Shown one piece after another: positions 18,716-28,623 of a stretch of 64,000 nucleotides of DNA. This DNA is from Melioribacteraceae bacterium (GTDB lineage Bacteria; Bacteroidota; Ignavibacteria; Ignavibacteriales; Melioribacteraceae): contig JAOADJ010000036.1 of the NCBI GenBank assembly GCA_026417375.1, forward strand, positions 62,001 to 126,000, in the 5' to 3' direction. Numbering within the stretch: the first letter of the stretch is position 1; each line of letters begins with the position of its first letter. The position numbers and the translations under genes are program-made. The notes beneath the pieces were generated by a model, which was not told the origin of the DNA, made no database searches, and saw nothing but the letters and a program-made list of their open reading frames with translations.

Positions 18716-19320
18716 ATTTGAATAATCAAAAAATTATAAATGGATTAATAATCGATCCTTTGATCTTTACTCAAAAGTTTGTTCGTGCTTGCGATGTGTG
18801 TATTTGCTCAGGTGAATGTTGCTATTATGGTGTTTATACAGATAAATCTGAATATGAGAAAATAATTTCTAAAAAAGATAGAATTTTAAAATCGATGGAT
18901 GACTCTCAAACAAAAATCGTTGAAGATTGGTTTGAAGAGGAACAGGAAGATAACGATTTTCCATCTGGTATTGCTGTTGGAACTGAAGTTTATAATGGCA
19001 AATGTGTTTTTCTTGATAAGCAAGGATTTTGCACGCTCCAAAAAATTGCAATTGAAGATGGTGAAGATAAATGGAAATACAAACCTTTATATTGTATTTT
19101 ATTTCCATTAGTTATATTTGAAGGCAAATTAACAATTGATGATGAACATTTGGAAAGAATGCATTACTGTAATAAAAAAGAAAATCAGGTTTCTACTGTT
19201 TTTGAAACTTGCAAAAATGAATTAAAATTTCTTTTAGGAGAAAAAGGATTTAATGAATTAGATGAATATAGAAAAGAATTTTTAAAACTAAATATTAAAG
19301 AAAATCATGAAGCTGCTTAA
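18712..19320 (+). CDS. DUF3109 family cysteine-rich protein
   Basis: This 202-residue cytosolic protein has no assigned function. It carries cysteines in CDVCICSGECCYYG, in KCVFLDKQGFC, in YCILFP and in HYCNKK. The pattern resembles the zinc/iron-cluster binding CxxCxxxCC proteins of the YkgJ type and matches what I know as DUF3109. It overlaps fabD by four bases and fabG by fourteen, so it is made together with fatty-acid enzymes. A role in metal handling or as a redox accessory is possible but unsupported. Confidence 0.75.
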   Translation: MNLNNQKIINGLIIDPLIFTQKFVRACDVCICSGECCYYGVYTDKSEYEKIISKKDRILKSMDDSQTKIVEDWFEEEQEDNDFPSGIAVGTEVYNGKCVFLDKQGFCTLQKIAIEDGEDKWKYKPLYCILFPLVIFEGKLTIDDEHLERMHYCNKKENQVSTVFETCKNELKFLLGEKGFNELDEYRKEFLKLNIKENHEAA

Positions 19321-20050
19321 TAAAAAAGCTATAGTAACTGGCGGAACAAGAGGAATTGGAAAAGCAATTGTAAAAGAATTAGCTGAAAATGGTTGCAATG
19401 TAGTATTTACATACCATAGTTCAGAAGAAATTGCCCGTAAAATTGAAGAAGAATTTTCAAATGAAAATGTAAAAGTAATTGGTTTCAAAGCTGATGCTTC
19501 ATCATTTTCTCAAGCTGAAGAGGTTGTAAAATTTACTTTGGAAAAGTTTGGCTCTATTGATATATTGGTTAATAATGCTGGAATTACTAAGGATAATTTG
19601 TTATTGAGAATGAGTGAACAGGATTTTGATACAGTAATTAATGCAAATCTTAAAAGTGTATTTAATTATACAAAAGCTATTTTAAAACCATTTTTAAATC
19701 AGAAATTTGGTAAAATAGTAAATATTTCATCAGTAGTAGGAATAATTGGAAACCCGGGACAAGCAAATTATGTTGCTTCAAAAGCTGGTGTAATTGGATT
19801 AACAAAATCGAATGCTAAAGAATTAGCCAGCAGAAACATTAATGTAAATTGTATTGCTCCAGGATTTATAGAAACCGATATGACAGATAAATTAAATGAA
19901 CAGCAAAAACAAGCAATTTTAAATAATGTACCTTTAAAAAGGTTAGGCAAAGCTGAAGATATTGCAAAAGCAGTTATATTTTTGAGCAGTAGCGATTCAG
20001 ATTATATTACTGGACAAGTTTTAACCGTCGATGGCGGTTTAGTGATGTAG
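19307..20050 (+). CDS. fabG: 3-oxoacyl-ACP reductase
   Basis: FabG reduces 3-ketoacyl-ACP with NADPH. The 247-residue short-chain dehydrogenase has the cofactor loop VTGGTRGIGKAI, the NNAGITKD segment, the catalytic serine in VNISSVVG and the YxxxK pair in NYVASKAG, with C-terminal YITGQVLTVDGGLVM. It starts within the end of the DUF3109 gene. The short gap to acpP (46 bases) carries the acpP ribosome binding site. Confidence 0.96.
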   Translation: MKLLNKKAIVTGGTRGIGKAIVKELAENGCNVVFTYHSSEEIARKIEEEFSNENVKVIGFKADASSFSQAEEVVKFTLEKFGSIDILVNNAGITKDNLLLRMSEQDFDTVINANLKSVFNYTKAILKPFLNQKFGKIVNISSVVGIIGNPGQANYVASKAGVIGLTKSNAKELASRNINVNCIAPGFIETDMTDKLNEQQKQAILNNVPLKRLGKAEDIAKAVIFLSSSDSDYITGQVLTVDGGLVM

Positions 20051-20096
20051 TTTCCATTGATTAATAAACTAATGTAAAACCATAATAGGAGAAAAA

Positions 20097-20330
20097 ATGG
20101 ACATTGAAGCAAAAGTAAAAGAAATCATTATTGATAAGCTTGGTGTAGAAGAATCACAAATAAAACCAGAAGCTTCTTTCACTAATGATCTCGGTGCAGA
20201 TTCTCTTGATATTGTTGAACTTGTAATGGGTTTCGAATCTGCTTTCAATATTTCTATTCCAGATGAAGATGCTGAAAAAATAAGCACTGTTGGCGATGCT
20301 ATTAATTATCTTAAAGAAAAATTAGGATAA
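20097..20330 (+). CDS. acpP: Acyl carrier protein
   Basis: This 77-residue acidic protein carries the growing acyl chain on phosphopantetheine attached at Ser36 in the motif [13 protein letters not shown]. The ATG has AGGAG six bases upstream. It is followed by a strong hairpin before fabF, so acpP may be the most abundant cistron of the operon, as it is elsewhere. Confidence 0.98.
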   Translation: MDIEAKVKEIIIDKLGVEESQIKPEASFTNDLGADSLDIVELVMGFESAFNISIPDEDAEKISTVGDAINYLKEKLG

Positions 20331-20353
20331 ATCATTATATAATTCTTTTGAAT

Positions 20354-20388
20354 TGTCAGTCTTTGTTTAATTTTTACAAAGACTGACA
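20354..20388 (+). repeat. Perfect 13-bp inverted repeat between acpP and fabF
   Basis: TGTCAGTCTTTGT at 20354-20366 is exactly complementary to ACAAAGACTGACA at 20376-20388, with a nine-base loop. No run of T follows on either strand, so it is a poor intrinsic terminator. It could stabilise the 3' end of acpP mRNA, slow read-through into fabF or be a protein-binding site. The core TGTCAGTC/GACTGACA recurs in the terminator at 38551-38589. Confidence 0.75.
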
Positions 20389-20425
20389 TAAAATTATATT
20401 CTTTTAATAAAATTTTGGGAATCAA

Positions 20426-21670
20426 ATGAGCAAAAGGAGAGTAGTAATTACAGGAATTGGTGTAGTATCACCAATAGGAAATAATGTAAATGAATTTTGG
20501 GAAGGTTTAATTTCCGGAAGAAATGGTGCTGGACCAATTACAAAATTTGATACTACAAACTTTGCAACAAAATTTGCATGCGAAGTTAAAAACTTTGATG
20601 CTTCAGTTTATATTGATAAAAAAGAAATGAAGCGAATGGATATTTATACTCATTACGCATTAGCTTCTGCTGCAATGGCTCTTGAAGATTCTCAATTAGA
20701 TTTATCCAAAATTAATTTGGAATTAACTGGTGTTGTTTTCGGAAGTGGAATTGGTGGAATTCAAACTTTTGAAGATCAACATACACAATTTTTACAAGGC
20801 GGTCCAAAACGTATAAGTCCATTTTTCGTTCCAATGATGATTCCAGATATTGCTGCTGGATATATATCAATTAAATATGGATTAAAAGGACCAAATTATT
20901 CAACAGTTTCTGCCTGCGCTACATCTTCTCATGCAATTGCTGATGCATTTATTCTTATTCAACGTGGTTCTGCTGATATAATGTTTACCGGTGGCTCAGA
21001 ATATCCAATTACTCCTATGTCTGTTGGTGGATTTAATTCTGCCAGAGCTTTATCAACCTGGAATGATAGAATGATGGAAGCTTCTCGTCCTTTTGATAAA
21101 GATAGAAATGGTTTTGTTATGGGAGAAGGTGGTGGATTGATTATTCTTGAGGAATTAAAACATGCATTGAATCGTGGCGCAAAAATTTATGCTGAAATTG
21201 TTGGTGTTGGTTTAACAGGTGATGCATTTCATATTACTGCTCCACCGCCAGGTGGTGAAGGAGCTGTCCGCTCAATGAGAGAAGCTTTAAGAGACGCTTC
21301 GGTTGATCCTTCAGTAGTTGATTATATTAATGCTCATGGTACTTCAACAGAATTAAACGACCTCAATGAAACTCAGGCAATTAAAACTGTTTTTGGTGAA
21401 CATGCTTATAAATTATCTGTAAGTTCTACAAAATCAATGACGGGTCATTTACTTGGTGCTGCTGGAGCTGTTGAAGCAATTGCTACTGCTTTGGCTATTA
21501 AAAATTCTTTAATTCCTCCAACTATTAATCTCGATGAACCGGGTGAAGGATTGGATTTAAATTACACTCCAAAAGTTGCAGTTCAAAAAGAATTAAATTA
21601 TGCTATTAGTAATACTTTTGGATTTGGTGGTCATAATGCTTCAATTTTATTTAAGAAGTTTGAAGGATAA
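20426..21670 (+). CDS. fabF: Beta-ketoacyl-ACP synthase II
   Basis: FabF extends acyl-ACP chains by condensation with malonyl-ACP. The 414-residue protein begins RRVVITGIGVVSPIGNN. The catalytic cysteine lies in TVSACATSSHAIADA, the first histidine in NAHGTSTELND and the second in SMTGHLLGAAGAVEA, followed by NTFGFGGHNAS. The 95-base gap after acpP contains a strong hairpin, unlike the tight junctions elsewhere in this cluster. Confidence 0.97.
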   Translation: MSKRRVVITGIGVVSPIGNNVNEFWEGLISGRNGAGPITKFDTTNFATKFACEVKNFDASVYIDKKEMKRMDIYTHYALASAAMALEDSQLDLSKINLELTGVVFGSGIGGIQTFEDQHTQFLQGGPKRISPFFVPMMIPDIAAGYISIKYGLKGPNYSTVSACATSSHAIADAFILIQRGSADIMFTGGSEYPITPMSVGGFNSARALSTWNDRMMEASRPFDKDRNGFVMGEGGGLIILEELKHALNRGAKIYAEIVGVGLTGDAFHITAPPPGGEGAVRSMREALRDASVDPSVVDYINAHGTSTELNDLNETQAIKTVFGEHAYKLSVSSTKSMTGHLLGAAGAVEAIATALAIKNSLIPPTINLDEPGEGLDLNYTPKVAVQKELNYAISNTFGFGGHNASILFKKFEG

Positions 21671-21672
21671 AA

Positions 21673-22437
21673 TTGTTTGGTTACATCAAAAGTAAAATTT
21701 GGTTTCTTTTCTTAAAAAAAAGTTATAAAAGAGATCTTGATAAAAATTTCTTAAAAAATTTTATTTCTCTCCAAAAGTTAGTTGGAGTTAAAATTTCCAA
21801 TCCAAATTTATACTTAAAAGCTTTAACACATCGTTCATATCTTGAAGTAAATCCATCCTTGAATAAATCAAATGAAAGATTAGAGTTTTTAGGCGACTCT
21901 GTTTTAAATATGATTGTTGCAAAATTTTTGTTTAAAAAATTTCCTGAAAAGGATGAAGGATTTTTAACTAAAGTAAGATCTGCAATTGTAAATAGATATC
22001 ATCTTTATAAATCTGCTGAAGAATTAAAACTTGAAAATCTAATTTTGTACAATCAAAAATATTTAAGAGGATCAGAAGAGGGATTTCAAACTATAATGGC
22101 TGATGCTATTGAATCTTTAATTGCTGCAATCTACTTAGATAAAGGAATTAGAACTACAGAGAAATTTATTTATAAATACATTATTAAATCTTTTGATTTC
22201 AAAACTGAATTTTTGATTGATAAAAACTATAAAGGTCAATTATTAGAATATACTCATGCTAAAAAATTACCAAATCCGCATTATAAAGTAATTAATGAAG
22301 CAGGTCCGAGTCATAAGAAAATTTTTAATGTTCAGGTTTTTATTGGTAATGAAATTTATGGTGAAGGTTCAGGAAAAAACAAAAAATTAGCTGAACAAGA
22401 AGCATCACGAAAAGCTCTTCAAAAAATTCATAGTTAA
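21673..22437 (+). CDS. rnc: Ribonuclease III
   Basis: RNase III cuts double-stranded RNA in rRNA and mRNA maturation. The 254-residue protein has the signature NERLEFLGDSVLNMIV, the second acidic patch ADAIESLIAAIYLDKG and a C-terminal double-stranded RNA-binding domain ending GEGSGKNKKLAEQEASRKAL. The start is TTG two bases after fabF, with GAAGGA upstream; no ATG is available at the front. The N-terminal 30 residues are a basic extension. Confidence 0.95.
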   Translation: MFGYIKSKIWFLFLKKSYKRDLDKNFLKNFISLQKLVGVKISNPNLYLKALTHRSYLEVNPSLNKSNERLEFLGDSVLNMIVAKFLFKKFPEKDEGFLTKVRSAIVNRYHLYKSAEELKLENLILYNQKYLRGSEEGFQTIMADAIESLIAAIYLDKGIRTTEKFIYKYIIKSFDFKTEFLIDKNYKGQLLEYTHAKKLPNPHYKVINEAGPSHKKIFNVQVFIGNEIYGEGSGKNKKLAEQEASRKALQKIHS

Positions 22438-22500
22438 ACTATTCTTTTCATATTATCCCTTTTATCTATATTTCGAGTATAAAAAACTAATTTTTCACAA

Positions 22501-25404
22501 ATGGATTTTAATTTTATGTTAAACTTTAAAAATGATTCTTTTGTAAATCGCCATATTGGAATTAATGAAAATGATATTAAAAAAATGTGTGCTGAAATTG
22601 GCGTAAATTCTCTCAACGATTTAATTGACAAAACAATTCCAAGCCAAATCAGATTAAATGAAAAAATTAAAATTGACTCGGCTTTAACAGAAACTGAATT
22701 ATTAGAACGACTTGAAAAAATTGCATCACAAAACAAAATTTTCAAATCTTACATTGGTCTTGGTTATTATCCGACAATAACACCAAGTGTAATTAAAAGA
22801 AATATTTTAGAAAACCCCGGCTGGTACACACAATATACTCCGTATCAGGCAGAAATATCTCAAGGTAGATTGGAAGCACTACTTAATTTTCAAACAATGG
22901 TTATTGATTTTACAGGATTACCAATTGCAAATGCATCTTTACTTGATGAAGCAACTGCTGCAGCTGAAGCAATGTCAATGCTTTTCTCTACAAGAAAATC
23001 AAATAAAAAAAATTCTAATGTTTTACTTGTTTCAAACAAATTATTTCCACAAACAATAGATGTTTTAAAAACAAGAAGTGAACCTGTTGGTATTAGTTTA
23101 AGAATAACAGAATTAAATGAAAATGAATTAACTGATGATGTTTTTGCTTTGATTGTTCAATATCCAACTTGTAACGGTGAGATAGAAGATTATTCAAATC
23201 TTTTTGAATTAGCAACACAAAAAGGAATTAATAAAATTGTTGCTGCAGATTTAATGTCATTAGCATTATTAAAAGCTCCTGCAGAAATTGGAGCTGATGT
23301 TGTTGTTGGGACAACTCAAAGATTTGGTGTTCCAATGGGTTATGGTGGTCCACACGCCGCTTACTTTGCAACTAAAGATGAATACAAAAGACAAATCCCC
23401 GGAAGAATTATTGGTGTTTCAGTTGATGCAAATGGAAACAGAGCTTTAAGAATGGCTCTTCAGACGAGGGAACAACATATAAAGCGTGAACATGCTACAA
23501 GCAATATTTGTACGGCTCAGGTTCTTTTAGCAATTATGGCAAGTATGTATGCTGTTTATCATGGAAAAGATGGTATTAAAAATATTGCTGATAGAATTAA
23601 CTCACTTACGAAACTTTTGGATAATGGTTTAAAATCTTTAGGAATAAATCAACTAAACAAATATTATTTTGATACATTACAGGTTGATGTTAATTCTGTT
23701 GAAATATTAAATCAAATTAAAACCGAAGCAGAGAAAAATGAAATTAACTTCAGATACTTTGATGAAACCAAAATTGGAATTTCAATTTCTGAAATAACAA
23801 CTATAAATGATATTCAGGAAATACTAAATATTTTTTCAAAAGTTTTAAATAAAAATTTCGATTTCAATAAACTTGTAAATTTCAATTCAAATAATTTTCA
23901 AAGCATACAAGAAAATTTAAAGAGAACTTCTGAATATTTAACTCATCCCGTTTTTAATTCTTATCATTCAGAAACAGCAATGTTAAGATATATTAAAAGT
24001 TTAGAGAAGAAGGATTTATCTTTAACTGGTTCAATGATTCCACTTGGTTCTTGCACAATGAAATTAAATGCAACTTCAGAAATGTTTGGAATTGGTTGGA
24101 AATCTTTTAGCGATTTACATCCTTTTGCTTCAATTGAACAAGCAAGAGGTTATCAAACTTTAATAAAAGAATTAGAGAAAGATTTATGTGAAATCACCGG
24201 TTTTGATGCTGTATCATTACAACCAAATTCAGGTGCACAAGGTGAATACACTGGATTAATGGTAATAAGAGCATATCACAAATATAATGGGCAAGGACAT
24301 AGAAATATTGTTTTAATACCTTCTTCAGCACATGGAACAAACCCTGCAAGTGCTGTTATGGCTGGAAGCAAAGTTATTGTTGTAAAATGTGATGAAAACG
24401 GAAACATTGATGTAAATGATTTGAAGTTAAAAGCAGAACAACATAAAGAAAATCTTTCAGCTTTAATGGTTACTTATCCATCAACACATGGAGTGTTTGA
24501 AGAAAGTATAAAAGAGATTTGTGAAATTATACATCAAAATGGTGGACAAGTTTATATGGATGGTGCAAATATGAATGCACAAGTTGGATTAACAAGTCCG
24601 GCTGAAATTGGTGCAGATGTTTGCCATTTGAATTTACACAAAACCTTTGCAATCCCTCATGGTGGTGGAGGACCCGGAATTGGACCAATTGCTGTTGCAA
24701 AACATTTAAGCAAATTTTTACCTAATCATGTTTACTTAAATGTTGGTGGTGAAAATGGAATTACAGCTGTTTCTTCTGCTCCATTTGGTAGCGCTGGTAT
24801 TTTGTTGATTTCATATTCATACATTAAAATGCTTGGAGAAGAAGGTTTAACTCATTCAACTAAGTGTGCAATTCTTAATGCTAATTATTTAAAGAGTAAA
24901 TTAGAAAAATATTATCCTGTTCTTTACACTGGCAAGAATGGATTCTGTGCTCATGAAATGATTCTTGATTGTCGTCAATTTAAATATTCTGCAAATGTCG
25001 AAGTTGAAGATATTGCTAAACGATTGATTGATTATGGTTTTCATGCTCCAACCGTTTCTTTCCCAGTGCCAGGTACATTAATGGTAGAACCAACTGAAAG
25101 TGAACCTCTTAGTGAATTAGATAGATTTATTGAAGCTATGATTTCAATCAGAAAAGAAATTGAAGAAATTGAAAATGGAACTGTAAGCAAGGAAGATAAT
25201 GTTCTTAAAAATTCACCACATACTGAGTTGAATATTGTTAACGATGAATGGAATCATTCATATTCACGAAACAAAGCTGCGTTTCCAGTAAAAAATATTA
25301 TTGGAAATAAATTCTGGCCAAGTGTTGCACGTGTTAATAATGCTTATGGTGATAGAAATTTAGTATGTAGCTGTTTACCAATTTCAGAATATGAGGAAGT
25401 TTAA
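22501..25404 (+). CDS. gcvP: Glycine dehydrogenase (decarboxylating), P-protein
   Basis: P-protein decarboxylates glycine and passes the aminomethyl group to lipoylated H-protein. The 967 residues represent the fused single-chain form with both halves. N-terminal motifs are [16 protein letters not shown] and [22 protein letters not shown]. The PLP lysine is at about residue 714 in [18 protein letters not shown]. An alternative ATG five codons downstream exists. The T and H genes are not adjacent. The 63-base leader is too short for a glycine riboswitch and shows none. The last codon overlaps the next start. Confidence 0.97.
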   Translation: MDFNFMLNFKNDSFVNRHIGINENDIKKMCAEIGVNSLNDLIDKTIPSQIRLNEKIKIDSALTETELLERLEKIASQNKIFKSYIGLGYYPTITPSVIKRNILENPGWYTQYTPYQAEISQGRLEALLNFQTMVIDFTGLPIANASLLDEATAAAEAMSMLFSTRKSNKKNSNVLLVSNKLFPQTIDVLKTRSEPVGISLRITELNENELTDDVFALIVQYPTCNGEIEDYSNLFELATQKGINKIVAADLMSLALLKAPAEIGADVVVGTTQRFGVPMGYGGPHAAYFATKDEYKRQIPGRIIGVSVDANGNRALRMALQTREQHIKREHATSNICTAQVLLAIMASMYAVYHGKDGIKNIADRINSLTKLLDNGLKSLGINQLNKYYFDTLQVDVNSVEILNQIKTEAEKNEINFRYFDETKIGISISEITTINDIQEILNIFSKVLNKNFDFNKLVNFNSNNFQSIQENLKRTSEYLTHPVFNSYHSETAMLRYIKSLEKKDLSLTGSMIPLGSCTMKLNATSEMFGIGWKSFSDLHPFASIEQARGYQTLIKELEKDLCEITGFDAVSLQPNSGAQGEYTGLMVIRAYHKYNGQGHRNIVLIPSSAHGTNPASAVMAGSKVIVVKCDENGNIDVNDLKLKAEQHKENLSALMVTYPSTHGVFEESIKEICEIIHQNGGQVYMDGANMNAQVGLTSPAEIGADVCHLNLHKTFAIPHGGGGPGIGPIAVAKHLSKFLPNHVYLNVGGENGITAVSSAPFGSAGILLISYSYIKMLGEEGLTHSTKCAILNANYLKSKLEKYYPVLYTGKNGFCAHEMILDCRQFKYSANVEVEDIAKRLIDYGFHAPTVSFPVPGTLMVEPTESEPLSELDRFIEAMISIRKEIEEIENGTVSKEDNVLKNSPHTELNIVNDEWNHSYSRNKAAFPVKNIIGNKFWPSVARVNNAYGDRNLVCSCLPISEYEEV

Positions 25405-25811
25405 TGGAAGAATTAAAATTAGCTTGTGAAATTTTAATAACTTCAAAAACTATTGCAGTTGTTGGATTATCTGATAATCCTTTAAGAACAAGTTATGAAA
25501 TAGCTCATATGATGTTAAGAAATGGTTATAATGTTGTTGGTGTAAATCCTTTAATACAAAAATCAGGTGAGATTGTGGTTTATCCCAATCTCACTTCTGT
25601 TCCTTTTAAGATAGATATTGTAAATGTTTTTAGACGTTCCGAATTTATTCCTGAAATAATTGATGATGTGTTAAAAGTAAATCCAAAAGCTCTTTGGTTA
25701 CAACAAGGTATAAGAAATGATGAAGCAGTTAAACCAGTTATTGAAAAAGGAATTGTAACTTTTCAAGATATGTGTATAGCTGTATATTATAATTTATGCA
25801 AAAGTTATTGA
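25404..25811 (+). CDS. CoA-binding domain protein (YccU type)
   Basis: This small Rossmann protein of 135 residues has the CoA-binding fold seen in succinyl-CoA synthetase alpha. It shows TIAVVGLSDNPLRTSYEIA, YNVVGVNPL and DIVNVFRRSEFIPEIIDDV, and ends with KALWLQQGI and GIVTFQDMCIAVYY. It resembles the stand-alone YccU proteins, whose role is not established. It begins at the last base of gcvP and overlaps the following outer-membrane protein gene by 16 bases. Confidence 0.88.
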   Translation: MEELKLACEILITSKTIAVVGLSDNPLRTSYEIAHMMLRNGYNVVGVNPLIQKSGEIVVYPNLTSVPFKIDIVNVFRRSEFIPEIIDDVLKVNPKALWLQQGIRNDEAVKPVIEKGIVTFQDMCIAVYYNLCKSY

Positions 25812-27127
25812 TCAAAATACTCTTATTTTTTTTATCTATTCCTTTTTATCTTTTTGCTGACAATATCAAAATTGATTCACTTCAGACAAATCAAAAAATT
25901 AAAGTTGATTCAATCAAAATTCATGGAAATTCAAGGACAAAAGATTTTATCATTCTACGTGAATTAACTTTTTCTGTTGGAGATTCTGTTGATAATAAAA
26001 TTTTACTTTTTAATAAAGAAAGAATTTTTAGTTTAGGACTTTTTAACCGTGTTGAAGTTGGAATTGATTCTTTGCTGAGATCTAAGGTAATTATAAAAGT
26101 TGATGAAACCTGGTACATTTATCCAATTCCTTTTTGGATCACCGAAAAAAATTCAATAAAAAATTTAACATTTGGAATTGATTTAGTCTGGAATAATTTC
26201 AGAGGAAGAAACGAAGTTTTACACGCAATTTTTGGTGTGGGGTATAATCCATTTTTATTATTTCAATATGTTAATCCTGCTTTAGATTATGATGAGAAAA
26301 TTGGTCTATCAATTGGAATTGGTTTTTATAAATCAAAAAATAAAAATGAACAAGCAATTAGTTATTTAAAACAAAATTTTAGTTATAAAATAATTAAGTC
26401 AAATATTGGTTTATTCAAAAGGTTAAATCAATTTAATTTATATGGATTAACTTTAGGGTATGATTATATTCAAACTGAATTAAGAAACTCAAAATTATTT
26501 ATGGCTTCAAAAAGTGAAATTGATAGAGTTCCTTATACATCTTTTTATTTTATCAACGATACAAGAGATTTAAAGCAATATCCTGAAAGAGGAAATTATT
26601 TCTTTATTAATTTTATTCATAAAGGTTTTAATTTATCGAATGTTTATTATAGCATAATTAAAAATGATTTCAGATTTTATCAAAAATTATTTTCTAATTT
26701 AATTTTAAAAGAAAGATTTGTTCTAAGAAACACCTTTGGTAAAAATATTCCTTTATATGATTATTCTTATTTCGGCTATGAAGATAAAATACGTGGTTAT
26801 AATAATTTATTTTTCGAAGGGCAGAATTCATTTTTGACTTCTTATGAAGTTGCTTTACCAATTCTCAAAGAATGGAACCTTAGTTTTGATTTACCTTTAA
26901 TTCCAAAAAGTCTGACTTCCGCAAGAATTGGAATTTATACTTCGATATTTTTTGATTCAGGAATTACATATAAAAATATAAATGAAATTAAACTAAGTAA
27001 ATTTAATTCGGGATATGGAATTGGATTAATAATTTTAATTCTACCATTTGAAATTGTAAGATTAGAATATTCGTTTAATAAATTTGGAAAAGGAGAATTT
27101 GTAATTGCAAACAGATATTCTTTCTGA
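25796..27127 (+). CDS. POTRA domain / Omp85-like outer-membrane protein
   Basis: The 443-residue protein has a signal peptide (about residues 1-22, ending FYLFAD). One POTRA-like domain follows at about 35-110, seen in VDSIKIHGNSRTKDFIILRE and IFSLGLFNRVEVGID. The rest is a beta-barrel rich in aromatic alternation. The motif KIRGYNNLFFEGQ resembles the RGY region of Omp85 barrels, and the chain ends in an aromatic residue (NRYSF). It is far shorter than BamA, which has five POTRA domains, so it is more like a TamA-like or patatin-less Omp85 relative. It probably acts in protein or lipid insertion into the outer membrane; the substrate is unknown. Confidence 0.78.
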   Translation: MQKLLIKILLFFLSIPFYLFADNIKIDSLQTNQKIKVDSIKIHGNSRTKDFIILRELTFSVGDSVDNKILLFNKERIFSLGLFNRVEVGIDSLLRSKVIIKVDETWYIYPIPFWITEKNSIKNLTFGIDLVWNNFRGRNEVLHAIFGVGYNPFLLFQYVNPALDYDEKIGLSIGIGFYKSKNKNEQAISYLKQNFSYKIIKSNIGLFKRLNQFNLYGLTLGYDYIQTELRNSKLFMASKSEIDRVPYTSFYFINDTRDLKQYPERGNYFFINFIHKGFNLSNVYYSIIKNDFRFYQKLFSNLILKERFVLRNTFGKNIPLYDYSYFGYEDKIRGYNNLFFEGQNSFLTSYEVALPILKEWNLSFDLPLIPKSLTSARIGIYTSIFFDSGITYKNINEIKLSKFNSGYGIGLIILILPFEIVRLEYSFNKFGKGEFVIANRYSF

Positions 27128-27818
27128 TATAGAATTATATTATTCATATAATTTTACAGATGAAATTGTTATTCTCGATAAAGAAGAATATCATCACTCT
27201 GTAAATGTTATGAGAAATAAAGTTGGTGATAAAATATTCATTACAAATGGCAAAGGAACTATCGCTAAAACAGTTATTGAATCAATTTCAAAAAAAGAAT
27301 TAGTTGCCAGAATTATAGAAAGTAAATTCTTCCTACAAAAGAATTCAAACATTGTTTTTTGTATTCCACATTTAAAAAAAATTGAACGACTTGAATTCGC
27401 ATTAGAAAAATGTGTTGAGTTAGGGATAAATAATTTTATTATTTATGATTCTGAACGAGCAATAGCGAAAGGGAATAAAATTCAACGTTGGGAAAAAATT
27501 TTAATATCAGCGATGAAGCAATCTCTAAATTCTTGGTTGCCAGCAGTTGGTTATAAACAAAATTTCTATGAATTAATTTTATTAGAAGGTAATAAATATA
27601 TTTTTGATCAATCTGCTGAAAAAGATTTTCAATTATTAATTGATATAGATGTAGAAAACAAAAATTATTTTATTTTTGGTCCCGAAGGTGGATTTTCTGA
27701 AAAAGAGTATGAATTAATCAATGATGAAAACAAAATCAGATTAACAGAAAACAGATTAAGAAGTGAAACGGCAATTATTACTGCCGCTTCATTTTTATTA
27801 TTTAAAGCAACTCAATAG
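27105..27818 (+). CDS. rsmE: 16S rRNA (uracil-1498-N3)-methyltransferase
   Basis: RsmE methylates U1498 of 16S rRNA. The 237-residue SPOUT enzyme shows LDKEEYHHSVNVMRNKVGDKIF in its PUA-like N-terminus and FIFGPEGGFSEKEYELI plus LTENRLRSETAII in its knot. The start is TTG at 27105, supported by AAGGAG nine bases before it. It overlaps the preceding barrel gene by 23 bases. Its end overlaps the end of the convergent punA gene by 17 bases. Confidence 0.94.
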   Translation: MQTDILSDIELYYSYNFTDEIVILDKEEYHHSVNVMRNKVGDKIFITNGKGTIAKTVIESISKKELVARIIESKFFLQKNSNIVFCIPHLKKIERLEFALEKCVELGINNFIIYDSERAIAKGNKIQRWEKILISAMKQSLNSWLPAVGYKQNFYELILLEGNKYIFDQSAEKDFQLLIDIDVENKNYFIFGPEGGFSEKEYELINDENKIRLTENRLRSETAIITAASFLLFKATQ

Positions 27819-28623
27819 TTTTTTTAACCAGTCTTTCAAAATCTTTTTTAACAATTTCTGCAGTTTCCATTACCTCCTGATGTGAAAGTTTATTTGGAGA
27901 AAGACCAGCAGCATAATTTGTTATGCAAGAAATTGATGCTACTTCTAATCCAAGTGTCGATGCATAAATTGCTTCATGAACAGTTGACATTCCAACAGCA
28001 TCACCGCCAAATTTAGAAATCATTTGTATTTCAGCTTTAGTTTCGTAAGCGGGACCTTTATTAAACCAATATACTCCTTCTTTTAAATGAATTTTTTCTT
28101 CTAAAGCTGATTTTTTAATTATCTCATTGAAACTTTGTGAAGGGAAATTGATGAAATTATTTTTTTGCTTTATTGAAGTTACACCAAGTAATTCACTTAG
28201 TTCTTTCTTTATATTTATACCATTAAAAGAAGTTGCTAACATCAAATCGCTTGGTTTAAAATTTGTATTTACACCGCCAGCAGCATTAGTAAGTAAAATA
28301 TGTTCACAATTTAATTTTGAAGCTAAAAAGACTGGCAAAACACATTGTGAAATTCTATATCCTTCATAAAAATGAATTCTGCCCTGAACAATTAACAACT
28401 TTTTATTCATATATTCAGAAAAATGAAGATAACCTTGATGACCTTCAACGGTTGATTTTGGATAATTTACTAATGATGAAGTTGGAATTGATTTTACTGT
28501 GTTAACTTTGTTTGCAAATTCACCTAAACCACTTCCAAGCACTAAACAAATTTCAGGTTGAAATGGAATTTGTTTTACAAGTTCTTCATAAGTTGAACGA
28601 TATTGAGCATTCATGTTTATCAT
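27802..28623 (-). CDS. punA: Purine nucleoside phosphorylase
   Basis: PunA splits purine nucleosides into base and ribose-1-phosphate. The 273-residue trimeric-type enzyme shows CLVLGSGLGEFA, STVEGHQGYLHF, GRIHFYEGY, LTNAAGGVN, AVGMSTVHEA and ISCITNYAAGL. It is the last gene of the nucleoside operon, overlapping nupC by four bases, so imported nucleosides can be cleaved at once. The specificity (guanosine/inosine preference) follows the family. Confidence 0.95.
   Translation of the reverse strand: MINMNAQYRSTYEELVKQIPFQPEICLVLGSGLGEFANKVNTVKSIPTSSLVNYPKSTVEGHQGYLHFSEYMNKKLLIVQGRIHFYEGYRISQCVLPVFLASKLNCEHILLTNAAGGVNTNFKPSDLMLATSFNGINIKKELSELLGVTSIKQKNNFINFPSQSFNEIIKKSALEEKIHLKEGVYWFNKGPAYETKAEIQMISKFGGDAVGMSTVHEAIYASTLGLEVASISCITNYAAGLSPNKLSHQEVMETAEIVKKDFERLVKKTIELL

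Noticed and set aside
20057-20086. TTGATT-18-CATAAT as an acpP promoter
   Set aside because: Transcription would start near 20093, after the Shine-Dalgarno sequence at 20087-20091, leaving a transcript without a ribosome site.
22438-22500. Glycine riboswitch before gcvP
   Set aside because: The leader is only 63 bases and lacks any of the conserved aptamer elements.
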